Below are positions 15,966 through 25,478 of a DNA stretch of 39,345 nucleotides, piece after piece. The notes beneath the pieces were generated by a model that was not told the DNA's origin, did no database searches, and worked only from the letters and a program-made list of their open reading frames with translations. Location: contig NZ_LAVA02000008.1 in NCBI RefSeq assembly GCF_000974985.2, positions 1 through 39,345 on the forward strand, written 5' to 3'. Position 1 is the stretch's first letter; the number at the start of each line of letters is the position of its first letter. Position numbers and translations under genes: made by a program. Source of the DNA: Streptomyces mangrovisoli (GTDB lineage Bacteria; Actinomycetota; Actinomycetes; Streptomycetales; Streptomycetaceae).

Positions 15966-16511
15966 ATGAACGTGACCGTCATCGGATCGGCCTGCGCCGT
16001 CTCCCCCGAGGAGCGGGCGCTGCGCGACCTCTACCTGGAGCACGGCCCGGCGCTCTACTCGTACGTGCTGCGGATGCTGGGCGGGGACACCCACCGCACG
16101 GAGGACATCCTCCAGGAGACGCTGCTGCGCTGCTGGAACAAGCAGACCCTGGCCGACGGCGAGGGGATGGCGATACGCCCCTGGATGTTCCGGGTCGCCC
16201 GCAACCTCGTCATCGACGCGCACCGCACCCGGGCGGCCCGGCCGGCGGAGATCGGCGGCAACTCCTGGCTGAGCGACCTGTGCGCCGAGGCCGACGACAT
16301 CGAACGGATGCTGTCGTCGATGGTGGTGCGCGACGCCCTGCGGTCGCTGACCCCGGCGCACCGCGAGGCGCTCCGGGCGACGATCTTCGCGGACCGCACC
16401 ACGCAGCAGGCGGCCGAGGTGCTCGGCGTCCCGCAGGGCACGGTGAAGTCCAGGGTGTACTACGCCCTGCGCAGCCTCAGAACGGCGCTGGAGGACAACG
16501 GGGTGAGCTGA
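15966..16511 (+). CDS. ECF-type RNA polymerase sigma factor
   Basis: A 181-residue sigma factor with region 2 at about 20-100 (LYLEHGPALYSYVLRMLGG, EDILQETLLRCWNK, RPWMFRVARNLVIDAHRT) and region 4 at about 125-175 (SLTPAHREALRATIFADRTTQQAAEVLGVPQGTVKSRVYYALRSLRTAL, cited as two adjacent helices). It directs RNA polymerase to a small regulon. ATG 15966 has AGGAG at 15955-15959. There is no adjacent anti-sigma gene, unlike most ECF loci: the next gene (ten bases away, convergent) is a SARP-type regulator. Being just downstream of the secretion-like cluster, it may control it, but no matching promoter has been identified. Confidence 0.93.
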   Translation: MNVTVIGSACAVSPEERALRDLYLEHGPALYSYVLRMLGGDTHRTEDILQETLLRCWNKQTLADGEGMAIRPWMFRVARNLVIDAHRTRAARPAEIGGNSWLSDLCAEADDIERMLSSMVVRDALRSLTPAHREALRATIFADRTTQQAAEVLGVPQGTVKSRVYYALRSLRTALEDNGVS

Positions 16512-16521
16512 ACACCCCATG

Positions 16522-19500
16522 TCACGGGGATGGTTCGGCCTCCCCGTCCAGTTCGCGCAGCCGGCGCCGTACCACGTCCGCCTCCGCGTGGGCGAGTTCC
16601 TCCAGCCGGGCCAGCGCGGTCGCCAGGGCCGTACGCGCGGCGTCGCGGTCGCCGGTGGCGAGGTGGGCGTCGGCGAGATGGCTCAGCACGTCCGCTTCGA
16701 GGAAGCGGTCGCCGATCCCGTGGAACAGCCGCGCCGACAGCTCGAAGCGTTCGATCGCCTCCGGGTACCGGGCGAGGTGGTGCAGGGCGTAGCCGAGGGT
16801 GTCCTGCGTCGACGCCTCCCCGTAGGGGTCGCCCTGCTCGTGGTAGAGCAGGACGGCCTCCGTGCAGCGCCGCAGCGCCTGCTCGTGCTCGCCGATCAGG
16901 ATGTACGTCCACGCCACCTGGTTCAGCACGCCGGCCTCGCCGCTGACGTCGCCCTCGGACCGGTACAGCTCGACGGCGCGCGCGTAGTGGTCGAGCGCGG
17001 CGTCGCGCAGGTCCGTCCGGTTGCACAGGTAGGCGAGCCCGCGATGGGCGCGGGCCTGGCCGCTCGCGTGGCCCGCCGCGCGGAACAGCTCCAGGCCCTG
17101 TTCGAGGTGGTCCCGCGCCTGCGCCGCGTGGTTGAGCTGGGAGTGGGCCACCCCCAGCCCGCACAGGGAGTACGCCTGCCCGGTCACGGAGCCCAGCGTG
17201 CGGGCCGACCGCAGCGCCGCGGTGTTGATCTCCAGCAGGTCGTGCCAGTAGCCGAGCCGGTTGAAGTAGACGTCCAGGGCGGCGGCGGTGCGCCAGGCGT
17301 GGGCGTCGAAACCGTGGGCGGCGGCGTGGCCGACGATCTCGCGCAGCACGTACCGCTCGGTGCGCAGCCACGCGGTCGCCCGCGCGCGGTCGCTGAACCG
17401 CAGCGGCGCCGCGTCCGTTGTGCCCGTCGGCAGGGGGATCACCTCGCGGAACGGGTCCAGGACGACGGAGGCGTGATGCGCGCTGAGCAGGAAGTGGTCG
17501 TGCATCCTGAGCAGCGCCGCGGCGCGGGCCGGTGCGTCGTCCTCGGCCTCGACGAGTTCCGTCGCGTACGCGCGCAGCAGGTCGTGGAAGACGAACCGGC
17601 CCGGTGCCCGCTCGATGAGCAGACTCGCCCCGGTCAGCTCGGTCAGCACCGTGCGCACCCGGCGCGGCGCCAGATCGGCCAGGGCGGCGGCCGCGTCGGT
17701 GGTGATGTCGGGGCCCGGATGCAGGGCGAGCCGCCGGAAGAGGACCGCGGCCTCGGGCGACAGGCCGCGGTGCGACCAGGAGAAGACGGCGCGGGCGTCG
17801 GTGCCGAGGTCGCCGCCGGAGAAGGCGTCCAGGCTCCCGTGGTCCTGGCGCAGCTCCGCGGCGATGTCGGCGAGCCGGAAGCCGGGGTGCAGCGCGGCGC
17901 GCGCCGCGACGATCGACAGCGCCAGCGGCAGCCGGGCGCAGAGTCCGACGATGGCCCGCGCCGCTTCGGGCTCGGCGTCGACGCGCGCCCCGCCCAGCCG
18001 TCTGGCCAGCAGTTCGAGGGACTCCTCGGCGGAGAGCGGGCCGAGCGTCAGCGGCCGGGCGCCGTGCCGGGCCACCAGACCGCTCAGCCGGCTGCGGCTG
18101 GTGACGATGACGAGACAGCCGGGGGCGGCGGGCAGCAGCGGCCCGACCTGCTCGGTGTCCACCGCGTTGTCCAGCACGATCAGGACGCGGCGGCCGGCCA
18201 GCACGCTGCGGAAGAGGGCGGCCTGCGCGTCGAGTCCCTCGGGGACCTCCTGCGGGGCGACCCCGAGCGCGACGAGGAACGTGCCGATCGCCTCGCCGGG
18301 CTCCGTCCGGGCCGCCGACGGGCCGTAGCCGCGGAGGTCGACGTAGAGGCTGCCGTCGGGGAACCGGTGCGCGATGCGGTGCGCCCAGTGCACCGCGAGG
18401 GTCGTCTTTCCTGCCCCGGCCATCCCGCTGATCAGGCCGATCACCGTGGCCTGCGGCTGTTCCCGGTGCGGCAGCAGTGCGGCGAAGCAGTCGAGTTGGG
18501 TCCGGCGTCCGGTGAACGTCGCCAGGTCGGTGGGCAGTTGACTCGGCCGTACGACGTGCTGGGGGCCCGGGTGCGGTTCCTGGCCGGTGTGCGTGTCCCG
18601 GCCGTCGGCTCCGGGGCCGGTGTCGGTGACGTCTCCGGGGCCGGTGTCGGTGACGGTGGTTTCGTCGAACTCCGGGTGGGCGCGGCCTGCTTCGTCCTCC
18701 ACGTCCGGGTGAGGGGCGCGTACGCCGCCGTCCGACCCGGCCGGGCGACCGCCCGTGCCCGCGTCGGCGGGCCCGGGGCCGTCCGCGAGCAGCCCCGCGT
18801 GCAGCGCGCGCAGCCGTGGGCCGGGTTCGATGCCGAGTTCGTCGGCGAGGGTGCGGCGCGTGCGGTCGTACACGTCGAGCGCCTCGGCCCGGCGGCCGCC
18901 GCGGTACAGGGCGGTGAGGAGCAGTTCGCAGAGCGACTCGCGCAGCGGATGCGCCGCGTACAGGGCGGTCAGTTCGGGCAGTGCCCGCTCGTGCAGGCCG
19001 AGGCCGACCTCGATGCGCAGCCGCGCCTCCAGGACGGCCGTCCGCCGCTCGGCCAGCTGCCGCCGCTCGACCTCCGCACGCGGCCCCGGCACCCCGGCGA
19101 GCGGCACTCCGTCCCACAACTCCAGAGCGCTGCCCAGCAGTTGTACGGCGTCCGGGCCGTCGCCCGCGGCGTGCCGGGCCTCGGCGCGGGCCACCAGGTC
19201 CTCGAACCGGTCGAGGTCGCTGACGATGTGGTCGCCGCGCAGGGCGTAGCCGTCGCCCAGGGACACCACGAGCCGGGGCGCCTCCCCGGCGGGCCGCTCC
19301 GGTTCGAGGAGTCTGCGCAGCCGGGAGACGTAGGTGCGCAGCACGGAGACCGCTGCCGCCGGCGGTTCGGCGCCCCAGATCCCGTCCACGAGTTCACCGA
19401 CGCCGACCGCCCGGCCGCGGCGCAGCAGCAGCAGGGCGAGGACGGCGCGCTGCTGGGGCGGTCCCAGCGCCAGCTCGGTGCCGTGCCGCCAGGCGCGCGG

Positions 19501-19548
19501 CGGACCCAGCACGCAGAACCGGAAGGACTCCTTCGAACGTGCGTCCAC
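16522..19548 (-). CDS. AfsR/SARP-type regulator: OmpR-like HTH, BTAD, NB-ARC and TPR domains
   Basis: About 1008 residues. FRFCVLGPPRAWRHG to about residue 105 is an OmpR/PhoB-like winged helix; 110-260 is the bacterial transcriptional activator domain (DRFEDLVARAEA, ELGIEPGPRLRALH); 265-345 is an acidic Asp/Gly/Thr linker; 370-620 is an NB-ARC switch ATPase with Walker A GMAGAGKTT near 373-381 and LIVLDNAVD as Walker B; from about 750 to 1000 there are TPR repeats (GLGVAHSQLNHAAQARDHLEQG, GYALHHLARYPEAIERFE). AfsR-family proteins activate secondary metabolism or other genes by binding direct repeats. No biosynthetic cluster is in the window. The start is taken as GTG 19548 because the HTH begins soon after and a -10-like TACTGT lies 7 bases upstream; a TTG at 19566 would add six residues. 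Confidence 0.92.
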   Translation of the reverse strand: MDARSKESFRFCVLGPPRAWRHGTELALGPPQQRAVLALLLLRRGRAVGVGELVDGIWGAEPPAAAVSVLRTYVSRLRRLLEPERPAGEAPRLVVSLGDGYALRGDHIVSDLDRFEDLVARAEARHAAGDGPDAVQLLGSALELWDGVPLAGVPGPRAEVERRQLAERRTAVLEARLRIEVGLGLHERALPELTALYAAHPLRESLCELLLTALYRGGRRAEALDVYDRTRRTLADELGIEPGPRLRALHAGLLADGPGPADAGTGGRPAGSDGGVRAPHPDVEDEAGRAHPEFDETTVTDTGPGDVTDTGPGADGRDTHTGQEPHPGPQHVVRPSQLPTDLATFTGRRTQLDCFAALLPHREQPQATVIGLISGMAGAGKTTLAVHWAHRIAHRFPDGSLYVDLRGYGPSAARTEPGEAIGTFLVALGVAPQEVPEGLDAQAALFRSVLAGRRVLIVLDNAVDTEQVGPLLPAAPGCLVIVTSRSRLSGLVARHGARPLTLGPLSAEESLELLARRLGGARVDAEPEAARAIVGLCARLPLALSIVAARAALHPGFRLADIAAELRQDHGSLDAFSGGDLGTDARAVFSWSHRGLSPEAAVLFRRLALHPGPDITTDAAAALADLAPRRVRTVLTELTGASLLIERAPGRFVFHDLLRAYATELVEAEDDAPARAAALLRMHDHFLLSAHHASVVLDPFREVIPLPTGTTDAAPLRFSDRARATAWLRTERYVLREIVGHAAAHGFDAHAWRTAAALDVYFNRLGYWHDLLEINTAALRSARTLGSVTGQAYSLCGLGVAHSQLNHAAQARDHLEQGLELFRAAGHASGQARAHRGLAYLCNRTDLRDAALDHYARAVELYRSEGDVSGEAGVLNQVAWTYILIGEHEQALRRCTEAVLLYHEQGDPYGEASTQDTLGYALHHLARYPEAIERFELSARLFHGIGDRFLEADVLSHLADAHLATGDRDAARTALATALARLEELAHAEADVVRRRLRELDGEAEPSP

Positions 19549-19585
19549 GCGGAGGACAGTAGCCAACCGAGAGGGGCACCGTCAG
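19549..19585 (-). promoter_or_regulatory. Candidate promoter giving a leaderless AfsR/SARP transcript
   Basis: On the minus strand CTGACG (19585-19580), 18 bases, then TACTGT (19561-19556), then 7 bases to GTG 19548. No ribosome site is present, so transcription probably starts at the start codon. Confidence 0.45.
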
Positions 19586-19696
19586 GCGGAACGGCCATTC
19601 CCGGACACGTGCCCCGCCGGGCGGAGTGCCCGTGGACGTCCCCCTGGGCGCACCCCGTGCCGTACTCCCGGACGTGTCTTTGGTGGACGGGTCCCC

Positions 19697-19725
19697 AGTG
19701 CTGCGACCGGAAAGGTCACAGCACT
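19697..19725 (-). terminator. Hairpin overlapping the disA stop codon
   Basis: AGTGCTG (19697-19703) pairs with CAGCACT (19719-19725) and an inner GACC/GGTC adds four pairs after one mismatch. The stem includes two bases of the disA TAG stop, so termination would follow translation directly. 19586-19696 shows no gene. Confidence 0.55.
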
Positions 19726-20848
19726 AGACGTACCGTTCGAGGATCGACGACTCGGCGAGCCGTGACAGGCCCTCGCGGACGCTGCGGGCGCGGGCCTCGC
19801 CGACGCCGTCCACCGTCTGGAGGTCGTCGACGCTCGCGGCGAGCAGCTTCTGGAGCCCGCCGAAGTGCTCGACCAGCCGGTCGATGATCGCGCCGGGCAG
19901 CCGCGGCACCTTCGCCAGCAGCCGGAAGCCGCGCGGCGAGACCGCGGAGTCGAGCGCCTCGGGCGAGCCCGTGTAGCCCAGCGCCCGCGCCACCGTGGCG
20001 AGTTCGAGCAGCTCGGCGTGGGAGAGGGCGTCCAGCTCGTACAGCGCCTCGTCGACCGTGCGGGAGCGCTTCGCGGTGGGCTCGGGCACGTAGTCCCGCA
20101 CCACCAGTTCCCGCTCCGGCTCCACGCCCGCGATCAACTCGTCCAGCTGGAGCGCCAGAAGACGGCCGTCGGTGCCCAGCTCCACCACGTACTCGGCGAT
20201 CTCGGTGGCGATCCGGCGCACCATCTCCAGGCGCTGCGCCACCGCCGAGACGTCGCGGACCGTGACCAGGTCCTCGATCTCCAGCGCCGACAGCGTCCCC
20301 GCGACCTCGTCGAGGCGGAGCTTGTAGCGCTCCAGGGTGGCGAGGGCCTGGTTGGCGCGGGACAGGATCGCCGCCGAGTCCTCCAGGACGCGCCGGTTGC
20401 CGCCGACGTAGAGCGCGATCAGGCGCATCGACTGGGAGACCGACACCACCGGGAAGCCGACCTGCTTGCTGACCCGGTCGGCGGTGCGGTGCCGGGTGCC
20501 CGTCTCCTCGGTCGGGATGGTGGCGTCCGGCACGAACTGCACGCCCGCGCGCAGGATCTTCGACAGGTCCGAGGAGAGCACCATCCCGCCGTCCAGCTTG
20601 CACAGCTCGCGCAGCCGGGTCGCCGTGAACTCGACATCCAGCACGAACCCGCCGGTGCACATCGACTCGACGGTCTTGTCGGAGCCCAGCACGATCAGCC
20701 CGCCGGTGTTGCCGCGGACCACCCGCTCCAGGCCGTCACGGAGCGCCGTACCCGGTGCCACGGCGCTCAGCGAGGCGCGCATCAGGCCCTCGGAACCGGC
20801 ACTCCCGCCGGACTTTCCGGGAGCCGATGCCCGGTCGTTGGCTGCCAC
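19724..20848 (-). CDS. disA: DNA integrity scanning protein DisA (diadenylate cyclase)
   Basis: A 374-residue DisA. The N-terminal DAC domain makes c-di-AMP from two ATP and contains [10 protein letters not shown], the D-G-x motif as LDGG (Asp86-Gly88) and GTRHRTA (118-123). A helical linker follows, then a C-terminal RuvA-like helix-hairpin-helix DNA-binding domain ([36 protein letters not shown]). The third position of the D-G-A motif is Gly instead of Ala, which should be compared with other Streptomyces. GTG 20848 follows GGAGG by six bases, which fixes the start. It lies 81 bp downstream of radA on the same strand, the classical radA-disA arrangement; RadA can modulate DisA in other bacteria. 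In Streptomyces c-di-AMP affects osmotic balance and development. Confidence 0.96.
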   Translation of the reverse strand: MAANDRASAPGKSGGSAGSEGLMRASLSAVAPGTALRDGLERVVRGNTGGLIVLGSDKTVESMCTGGFVLDVEFTATRLRELCKLDGGMVLSSDLSKILRAGVQFVPDATIPTEETGTRHRTADRVSKQVGFPVVSVSQSMRLIALYVGGNRRVLEDSAAILSRANQALATLERYKLRLDEVAGTLSALEIEDLVTVRDVSAVAQRLEMVRRIATEIAEYVVELGTDGRLLALQLDELIAGVEPERELVVRDYVPEPTAKRSRTVDEALYELDALSHAELLELATVARALGYTGSPEALDSAVSPRGFRLLAKVPRLPGAIIDRLVEHFGGLQKLLAASVDDLQTVDGVGEARARSVREGLSRLAESSILERYV

Positions 20849-20929
20849 TGCATTCCTCCGGTCGCAGGTACTGGGGCGCTCCCGCCGCGCGCACTCGGTT
20901 CGTACGGACGGGCGAGACCAGGGCAAAGT

Positions 20930-22339
20930 CTACCGGCGGTCCTCCTCCTCCCGTGGGGCCTCTCGGCGGCGGGAGCGCGGCAGGACCCGCAGCGCGTCCC
21001 CTATGTCCGCCACTTCGAGGACCTTCATGCCGGCCGGCACCTTGCCCGGATCGCCCGGTACGAGCGCGTGCGTGAAGCCCAGCCGGTGCGCCTCCGAGAG
21101 TCTGCGCTGCACGCCGGTGACCCGCCTGACCTCGCCCGCGAGGCCCACCTCGCCGATCGCGACGAGGTTCTTCGGCAGCGGGACGTCGCTCGCCGCGGAC
21201 GCCAGGGCCAGGGCGATCGCGAGGTCGGCGGCGGGCTCGGAGAGCTTCACCCCGCCCACCGTCGCGGAGTAGATGTCCCGCTTGCCGAGCGCGCTGATGC
21301 GGCCGCGCTGCTCCAGCACCGCGAGCATCATCGAGACACGGGAGGTCTCCAGGCCCGACGTGGTGCGCCGGGGCGAGGGGATCTGCGAGTCGACGGTCAG
21401 CGCCTGCACCTCGGCGACCAGGGGGCGGCGGCCCTCCAGCGTGACCGTCAGACAGGTCCCGGGGACCGGTTCGTCACGCCGGGTCAGGAAGAGTCCGCTC
21501 GGGTCGGTGAGGCCCGTGATGCCCTCGTCGTGCAGCTCGAAGCAGCCGACCTCGTCCGTCGCGCCGTAGCGGTTCTTGACACCGCGGACCAGGCGCAGGC
21601 GCGCGTGCCGGTCACCCTCGAAGTGGAGCACGACGTCCACCAGGTGCTCCAGCAGCCGGGGACCCGCGATGGCGCCGTCCTTGGTGACATGGCCCACCAG
21701 CAACGTGGACATGCCGCGCTCCTTGGAGGCACGGATCAGGGCGCCCGCGACCTCCCGGACCTGCGCCATGCCGCCGGGCGCGCCGTCGATCTCCGGGGAG
21801 GCGACGGTCTGCACCGAGTCCAGGATCAGCAGCGACGGCTTGACCGCGTCCAAGTGCCCGAGCACGGCCGCCAGGTCGGTCTCGGCGGCGAGATACAGGT
21901 TGTCGTCCAGCGCCTTGATGCGGTCCGCGCGCAGCCGGACCTGGCTCGCCGACTCCTCGCCCGTGACGTAGAGGGTGCGGTGCTCCTCGCTCGCCGACTT
22001 CGCGGCCACGTCGAGCAGGAGGGTGGACTTGCCGACGCCGGGTTCGCCCGCGAGCAGCACGACCGCGCCGGGCACCAGCCCGCCGCCGAGCACCCGGTCC
22101 AGCTCCGGCACGCCGGTGGTGCGGGCGGTGGCGGTGCGGCCGTCGACCTGGCCGATGGGCACCGCGGAGGTGGTGACGCGGCCCGGGGCGGTGGTGCGGA
22201 CCGCGGGCGTGCCGTACTCGTCGATCGTGCCCCAGGCCTGGCACTCGGGGCAGCGGCCGAGCCACTTGGCCGTCTGCCAGCCGCACTCCGTGCAGCGGTA
22301 GGACGGGCGGTCCTTGGTGGTCTTCGTACGGGTGGCCAT
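20930..22339 (-). CDS. radA: DNA repair protein RadA
   Basis: A 469-residue RadA/Sms. The N-terminal zinc ribbon has Cys16, Cys19, Cys30 and Cys33 (CTECG...CPEC). The RecA-like core has Walker A GEPGVGKST at 98-106, LLILDSVQT as Walker B, and KNRYG at 255-259, a Phe-to-Tyr form of the KNRFG motif. The C-terminus is a Lon-protease-like domain (DLAIALALASAASDVPLPKN, VAIGEVGLAGEVRRV) without protease activity. RadA helps branch migration during recombination repair. The ATG at 22339 has no ribosome site; TACGGT lies 6 bases upstream, consistent with a leaderless mRNA. It forms a pair with disA and is divergent from the sigma-like gene. Confidence 0.96.
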   Translation of the reverse strand: MATRTKTTKDRPSYRCTECGWQTAKWLGRCPECQAWGTIDEYGTPAVRTTAPGRVTTSAVPIGQVDGRTATARTTGVPELDRVLGGGLVPGAVVLLAGEPGVGKSTLLLDVAAKSASEEHRTLYVTGEESASQVRLRADRIKALDDNLYLAAETDLAAVLGHLDAVKPSLLILDSVQTVASPEIDGAPGGMAQVREVAGALIRASKERGMSTLLVGHVTKDGAIAGPRLLEHLVDVVLHFEGDRHARLRLVRGVKNRYGATDEVGCFELHDEGITGLTDPSGLFLTRRDEPVPGTCLTVTLEGRRPLVAEVQALTVDSQIPSPRRTTSGLETSRVSMMLAVLEQRGRISALGKRDIYSATVGGVKLSEPAADLAIALALASAASDVPLPKNLVAIGEVGLAGEVRRVTGVQRRLSEAHRLGFTHALVPGDPGKVPAGMKVLEVADIGDALRVLPRSRRREAPREEEDRR

Positions 22340-22420
22340 GCGGAAACCGTAACCGCCCGCACCGACAACGCGGCCCCGGACGGATGCGGACCGGGCCCTT
22401 CGCCCCACCGGCGCGGGTCC

Positions 22421-22486
22421 CCGCCACCCGTGCCACGGCCCCCGCGCGCGCCCCCGCCACCCCTGCCGCGGTCCCCGTACGCGCCC
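22421..22486. repeat. Two 33-bp tandem repeats between radA and the sigma-like gene
   Basis: Units 22421-22453 and 22454-22486 agree at about 28 of 33 bases. They are C-rich and lie upstream of radA. The remaining divergent region to 22625 has an AT-richer patch (22540-22575) likely holding promoters. Confidence 0.65.
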
Positions 22487-22625
22487 CCGTTTCGACACAC
22501 CCCGTCATGGGCGAGCCATGGGATGACGGTTTCCTGTCCCCTTATGAGGGATCGTTTCACCCGTACGGATTAAATGTGCTCAAGGGTGAGGAACGGGTCG
22601 TCCGGCGGCGCCTACGGTCGCACGG

Positions 22626-24380
22626 GTGATGAGCAGCAGTCCGGAGACCTCGACCCGCACCACCGGCGCACACCGGGCGCACCGGGAAGCGCGCGACGCT
22701 GCCACGGCGCACGCGCGGGCGCAGCGGCCCCCCGCGCGCTACGAGCCCTATCTGGACGGCCTGTTCACGTACTGCATGTCCGTGCTCTGCGATCACGACG
22801 CGGCCACCGCGGCCCTGGCCGACGTCCTCGCCGTCGCCGAGCGGCGCGGCCACCGCGGCCCGGTCGGCCCGGGCCGGCGCCGCGCCTGGCTGTACGCGCT
22901 GGCCCGCTGGGCGTGCCTGCGCAAGCTCGCCGAGGCCCGGCAGCGGCGCCAGGGCACGCACGCGGCCGGCCGCCCCGACGCCGACGGGACGCAGGACGGT
23001 GTCCCGGCGCCGGCCCCGGAGGTCCAGGAGCAGCGCCGCCGCGAACTGGCCCTGCTCGCCTGGCCCGAGGCCGCGGGCACCACCCCCGAGCAGCGCGAGG
23101 CGCTCGAACTGGCCGTCCGCCATCACCTCGACGCCGCCGAGGTCGCCGCCGTCCTCGGCCTGGAGACCCCGGCCGCGCGGGAGCTGCTCTCCTCCGCCGC
23201 CTGCGAGGTGGAGCGCACCCGGGCCGCGCTCGCCGTCGTCGAGACCGGCGCCTGTCCCGGCGTGGCCCGGCTCACCGGCGACCCCCAGCTCGTGCTCAGC
23301 GCGGCGGTCCGGCGCGAACTGGTCCGGCATGTCGACGACTGCCCGCGCTGCCGCCGTACCGCCGAGCGCGCGGTGCCCGGCCGCTGGCCCGGCGCCACCG
23401 TCACGCCCGACCTGCTGCCCGTGCTCGAGGCGCCCCGCGCGGCCCTGTGCGGTGCGCCGACGCACCACCCGCGCGCGCGGGGCGCCGCCGTCCCGCGCTT
23501 CGACCGGCGGGGCTTCCCCATGGACCCCAAGGACCGTGCGGCCCGGCGCGACCGCATCCGCGCGCGGGCCGTGACCACGACCGTCGTGGCCACCGTCGTG
23601 GCGGCCCCGGTGCTCGCGCTGTGGGCGGCCTACCGGGGGGAGCCCGCGGGCGACGGCGGCGACGGCCGCGCGGCCAGCGTCGGCGAGGAGCGCGGCTCCG
23701 GCGCGGCGGCCGGCGACGGCTACCAGAACGCCGGGAACGCCGGCACCCCGCCGGGCGGCCACGCCTCCGGCAAGGGCGCGAGGCCGGGCGTGTCCGTGGA
23801 GGTCGTCAGCGTGGCCGGGGCGGGCAAGGGGGCCGAGCGGCTCGCGGTGAAGGCGAGCAACAGCGGGACGACCACGCTCATCACCCTGACCGCGTCCGGG
23901 CCCGACCCGGTGCGCTGGTCGGCGGTGACCCCCGCCTCCTGGCTCCGGCTCAGCCGGACCTCGGGAACCCTGGAACCGGGCCGGTCGGTGACGATCCAGG
24001 TGCAGGTCGACCCGTTGCGCGAGCCGTCCGGCGCCTGGAGCGCGCGGGTGGCGGTCTCGCCCGCGGGCGCCGTCGTCACGATCGACGGTCACGGCCCGGT
24101 GCCCACGCCCACCGCGTCCCGGCCCGGCGGCTCGGCCGACCCGGACCCCACACCGACGGCCCCGGCGGCCTCGGGCGGCACGTCCAGCGCATCCCCGTCG
24201 TCGCCCCCGCCCTCCGACCCGGACCCCACACCGAGCACCTCGGCCGGCTCCGGCTCCCAGGACCCGCCGTCCCCGTCCGACGACGGAGACGGCGGGGAAG
24301 AAGGAGACGAAGGAGGCGGTGGTGGCGGTGGCGGCGGCGGTGGGAACGGCGGCGGCCACCACGGCGGTCATGACGGCTAG
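22626..24380 (+). CDS. Sigma-factor-like N-terminus fused to membrane helix and BACON domain
   Basis: A 584-residue protein. Residues 35-205 resemble ECF sigma regions 2 and 4 in degenerate form (YEPYLDGLFTYCMSVLCDHDAA; LDAAEVAAVLGLETPAARELL). Then comes a putative zinc motif with HVDDCPRCRR like anti-sigma ZAS domains (about 240), one membrane helix near 318-335 (TTTVVATVVAAPVLALW), a BACON/Ig-like domain at about 385-490 (WLRLSRTSGTLEPGRSVTIQVQVD), and a Pro/Ser/Asp then Gly/His-rich tail. A BACON domain is usually extracytoplasmic and carbohydrate-binding, so the protein may link envelope sensing to transcription. GTG 22626 or ATG 22629 can start it; TACGGT lies 7 bases before the GTG and there is no ribosome site. 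Divergent from radA. Confidence 0.88.
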   Translation: MMSSSPETSTRTTGAHRAHREARDAATAHARAQRPPARYEPYLDGLFTYCMSVLCDHDAATAALADVLAVAERRGHRGPVGPGRRRAWLYALARWACLRKLAEARQRRQGTHAAGRPDADGTQDGVPAPAPEVQEQRRRELALLAWPEAAGTTPEQREALELAVRHHLDAAEVAAVLGLETPAARELLSSAACEVERTRAALAVVETGACPGVARLTGDPQLVLSAAVRRELVRHVDDCPRCRRTAERAVPGRWPGATVTPDLLPVLEAPRAALCGAPTHHPRARGAAVPRFDRRGFPMDPKDRAARRDRIRARAVTTTVVATVVAAPVLALWAAYRGEPAGDGGDGRAASVGEERGSGAAAGDGYQNAGNAGTPPGGHASGKGARPGVSVEVVSVAGAGKGAERLAVKASNSGTTTLITLTASGPDPVRWSAVTPASWLRLSRTSGTLEPGRSVTIQVQVDPLREPSGAWSARVAVSPAGAVVTIDGHGPVPTPTASRPGGSADPDPTPTAPAASGGTSSASPSSPPPSDPDPTPSTSAGSGSQDPPSPSDDGDGGEEGDEGGGGGGGGGGGNGGGHHGGHDG

Positions 24381-24433
24381 GCGCCGTCGCCCGGTCCGGT
24401 ACGGGCACCTGCTTCGGTCCGGCCGTCCGGTTC

Positions 24434-24450
24434 GGGCCGCCCGGCGGCCC
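24434..24450. terminator. Small hairpin between convergent genes
   Basis: GGGCCGC pairs with GCGGCCC around CCG, between the sigma-like gene end (24380) and the Cys-rich gene end (24538). A second palindrome, GTCGGCT-C-AGCCGAC at 24532-24546, covers the stop of the Cys-rich gene. Confidence 0.45.
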
Positions 24451-24537
24451 CGCCCCGCCCGTAGTCCCATGGGCGCGCGAGGCGGTACGGCGGCACGGCC
24501 GGACGGGCCCATACGCCCGCCCCGCCGCCCGGTCGGC

Positions 24538-25395
24538 TCAGCCGACGGGATCCGCGGGATGCGGGGCCACCAGAGGCAGCTGCGCGGCCAGCCGCTGCTC
24601 GCAGAGGCCGACCAGGAGGTCGTAGCCCTCCTTGCCCATCAGCTCGGTCAGCTCCGCCCGGTAGGAGACGTACACCGGGTCGCCCGCGCCGTGCGCGGAG
24701 GTCGCCGAGGTGCACCACCAGTGCAGGTCGTGGCCGCCCGGACCCCAGCCTCTGCGGTCGTACTCCCCGATGGAGATCTGGAGCACGCGGGTGTCGTCGG
24801 GCCGGTCGATCCAGTCGTACGTCCGCCGGATCGGCAGCTGCCAGCAGACGTCCGGCTTGGTCTCCAGCGGCTCGCGCCCCTCCTTCAGGGCGAGGATGTG
24901 CAGCGAGCAGCCCGCGCCGCCCGCGAAGCCGGGCCGGTTCTGGAAGATGCAGCTGCCCTGGAACGGCCGGGTCTGCCGGTCGCCGTCCTCGTCCTCCGAG
25001 ACCCAGCCGTTCGCCAGGCCCTCGTCGTGGTGCTGCCAGATCTCCGGGGTGAGCCGCGCGACATGTCCGGCCACCCGCTTCTCGTCGTCCTCCTCGGAGA
25101 AGTGCGCCCCCAGCGTGCAGCAGCCGTCGGCCGCCCGGCCCTCCTTGATGCCCTGGCAGCCGCTGCCGAAGATGCAGTTCCAGCGAGAGGTCAGCCATGT
25201 CAGATCGCACCGGAAGACCTGCTCGTCGTCCGCCGGATCAGGGAACTCCACCCACGCGCGGGGGAAGTCCAGTCCCTTCTCGTCGGCCACGCGGTCCTGC
25301 CCGGCCCGCTTCGACTGCCTCGGCGGCTTCACCCGCGAAGGACCGTCGGCAGAATTGGCAGCTTTGTCGGTCTTCGCCTTTTTCGTCTTTGGCAC
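24538..25395 (-). CDS. Conserved Cys-rich protein (Rv0495c-like), probably metal-binding
   Basis: A 285-residue soluble protein. It starts with a Lys-rich tail ([11 protein letters not shown]). The body holds clustered Cys: [42 protein letters not shown], and a Trp-rich end (HDLHWWCTS). The C-x(5)-C ... CC ... C-x2-H pattern resembles YkgJ/UPF0153-type zinc or iron-chelating domains. In M. tuberculosis the homologous gene beside ppx1 is, from memory, Rv0495c, and the divergent arrangement is the same here. The exact role is not established. GTG 25395 is preceded at 6 bases by TACCCT, with no ribosome site, suggesting a leaderless start. It is divergent from the exopolyphosphatase gene by 83 bases. 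Confidence 0.88.
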   Translation of the reverse strand: MPKTKKAKTDKAANSADGPSRVKPPRQSKRAGQDRVADEKGLDFPRAWVEFPDPADDEQVFRCDLTWLTSRWNCIFGSGCQGIKEGRAADGCCTLGAHFSEEDDEKRVAGHVARLTPEIWQHHDEGLANGWVSEDEDGDRQTRPFQGSCIFQNRPGFAGGAGCSLHILALKEGREPLETKPDVCWQLPIRRTYDWIDRPDDTRVLQISIGEYDRRGWGPGGHDLHWWCTSATSAHGAGDPVYVSYRAELTELMGKEGYDLLVGLCEQRLAAQLPLVAPHPADPVG

Positions 25396-25478
25396 CCGTC
25401 CAGGGTAAGTCGCCCGAAGGCCCTTCAGGCACTGCTCGGGGCACTGAGAAACGCCCAGGTGGCAGTAGCGTTCCGTAC

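Noticed and set aside
16522..19548. SARP regulator as sign of an antibiotic cluster
   Set aside because: No polyketide, peptide or other biosynthetic genes are in the window.
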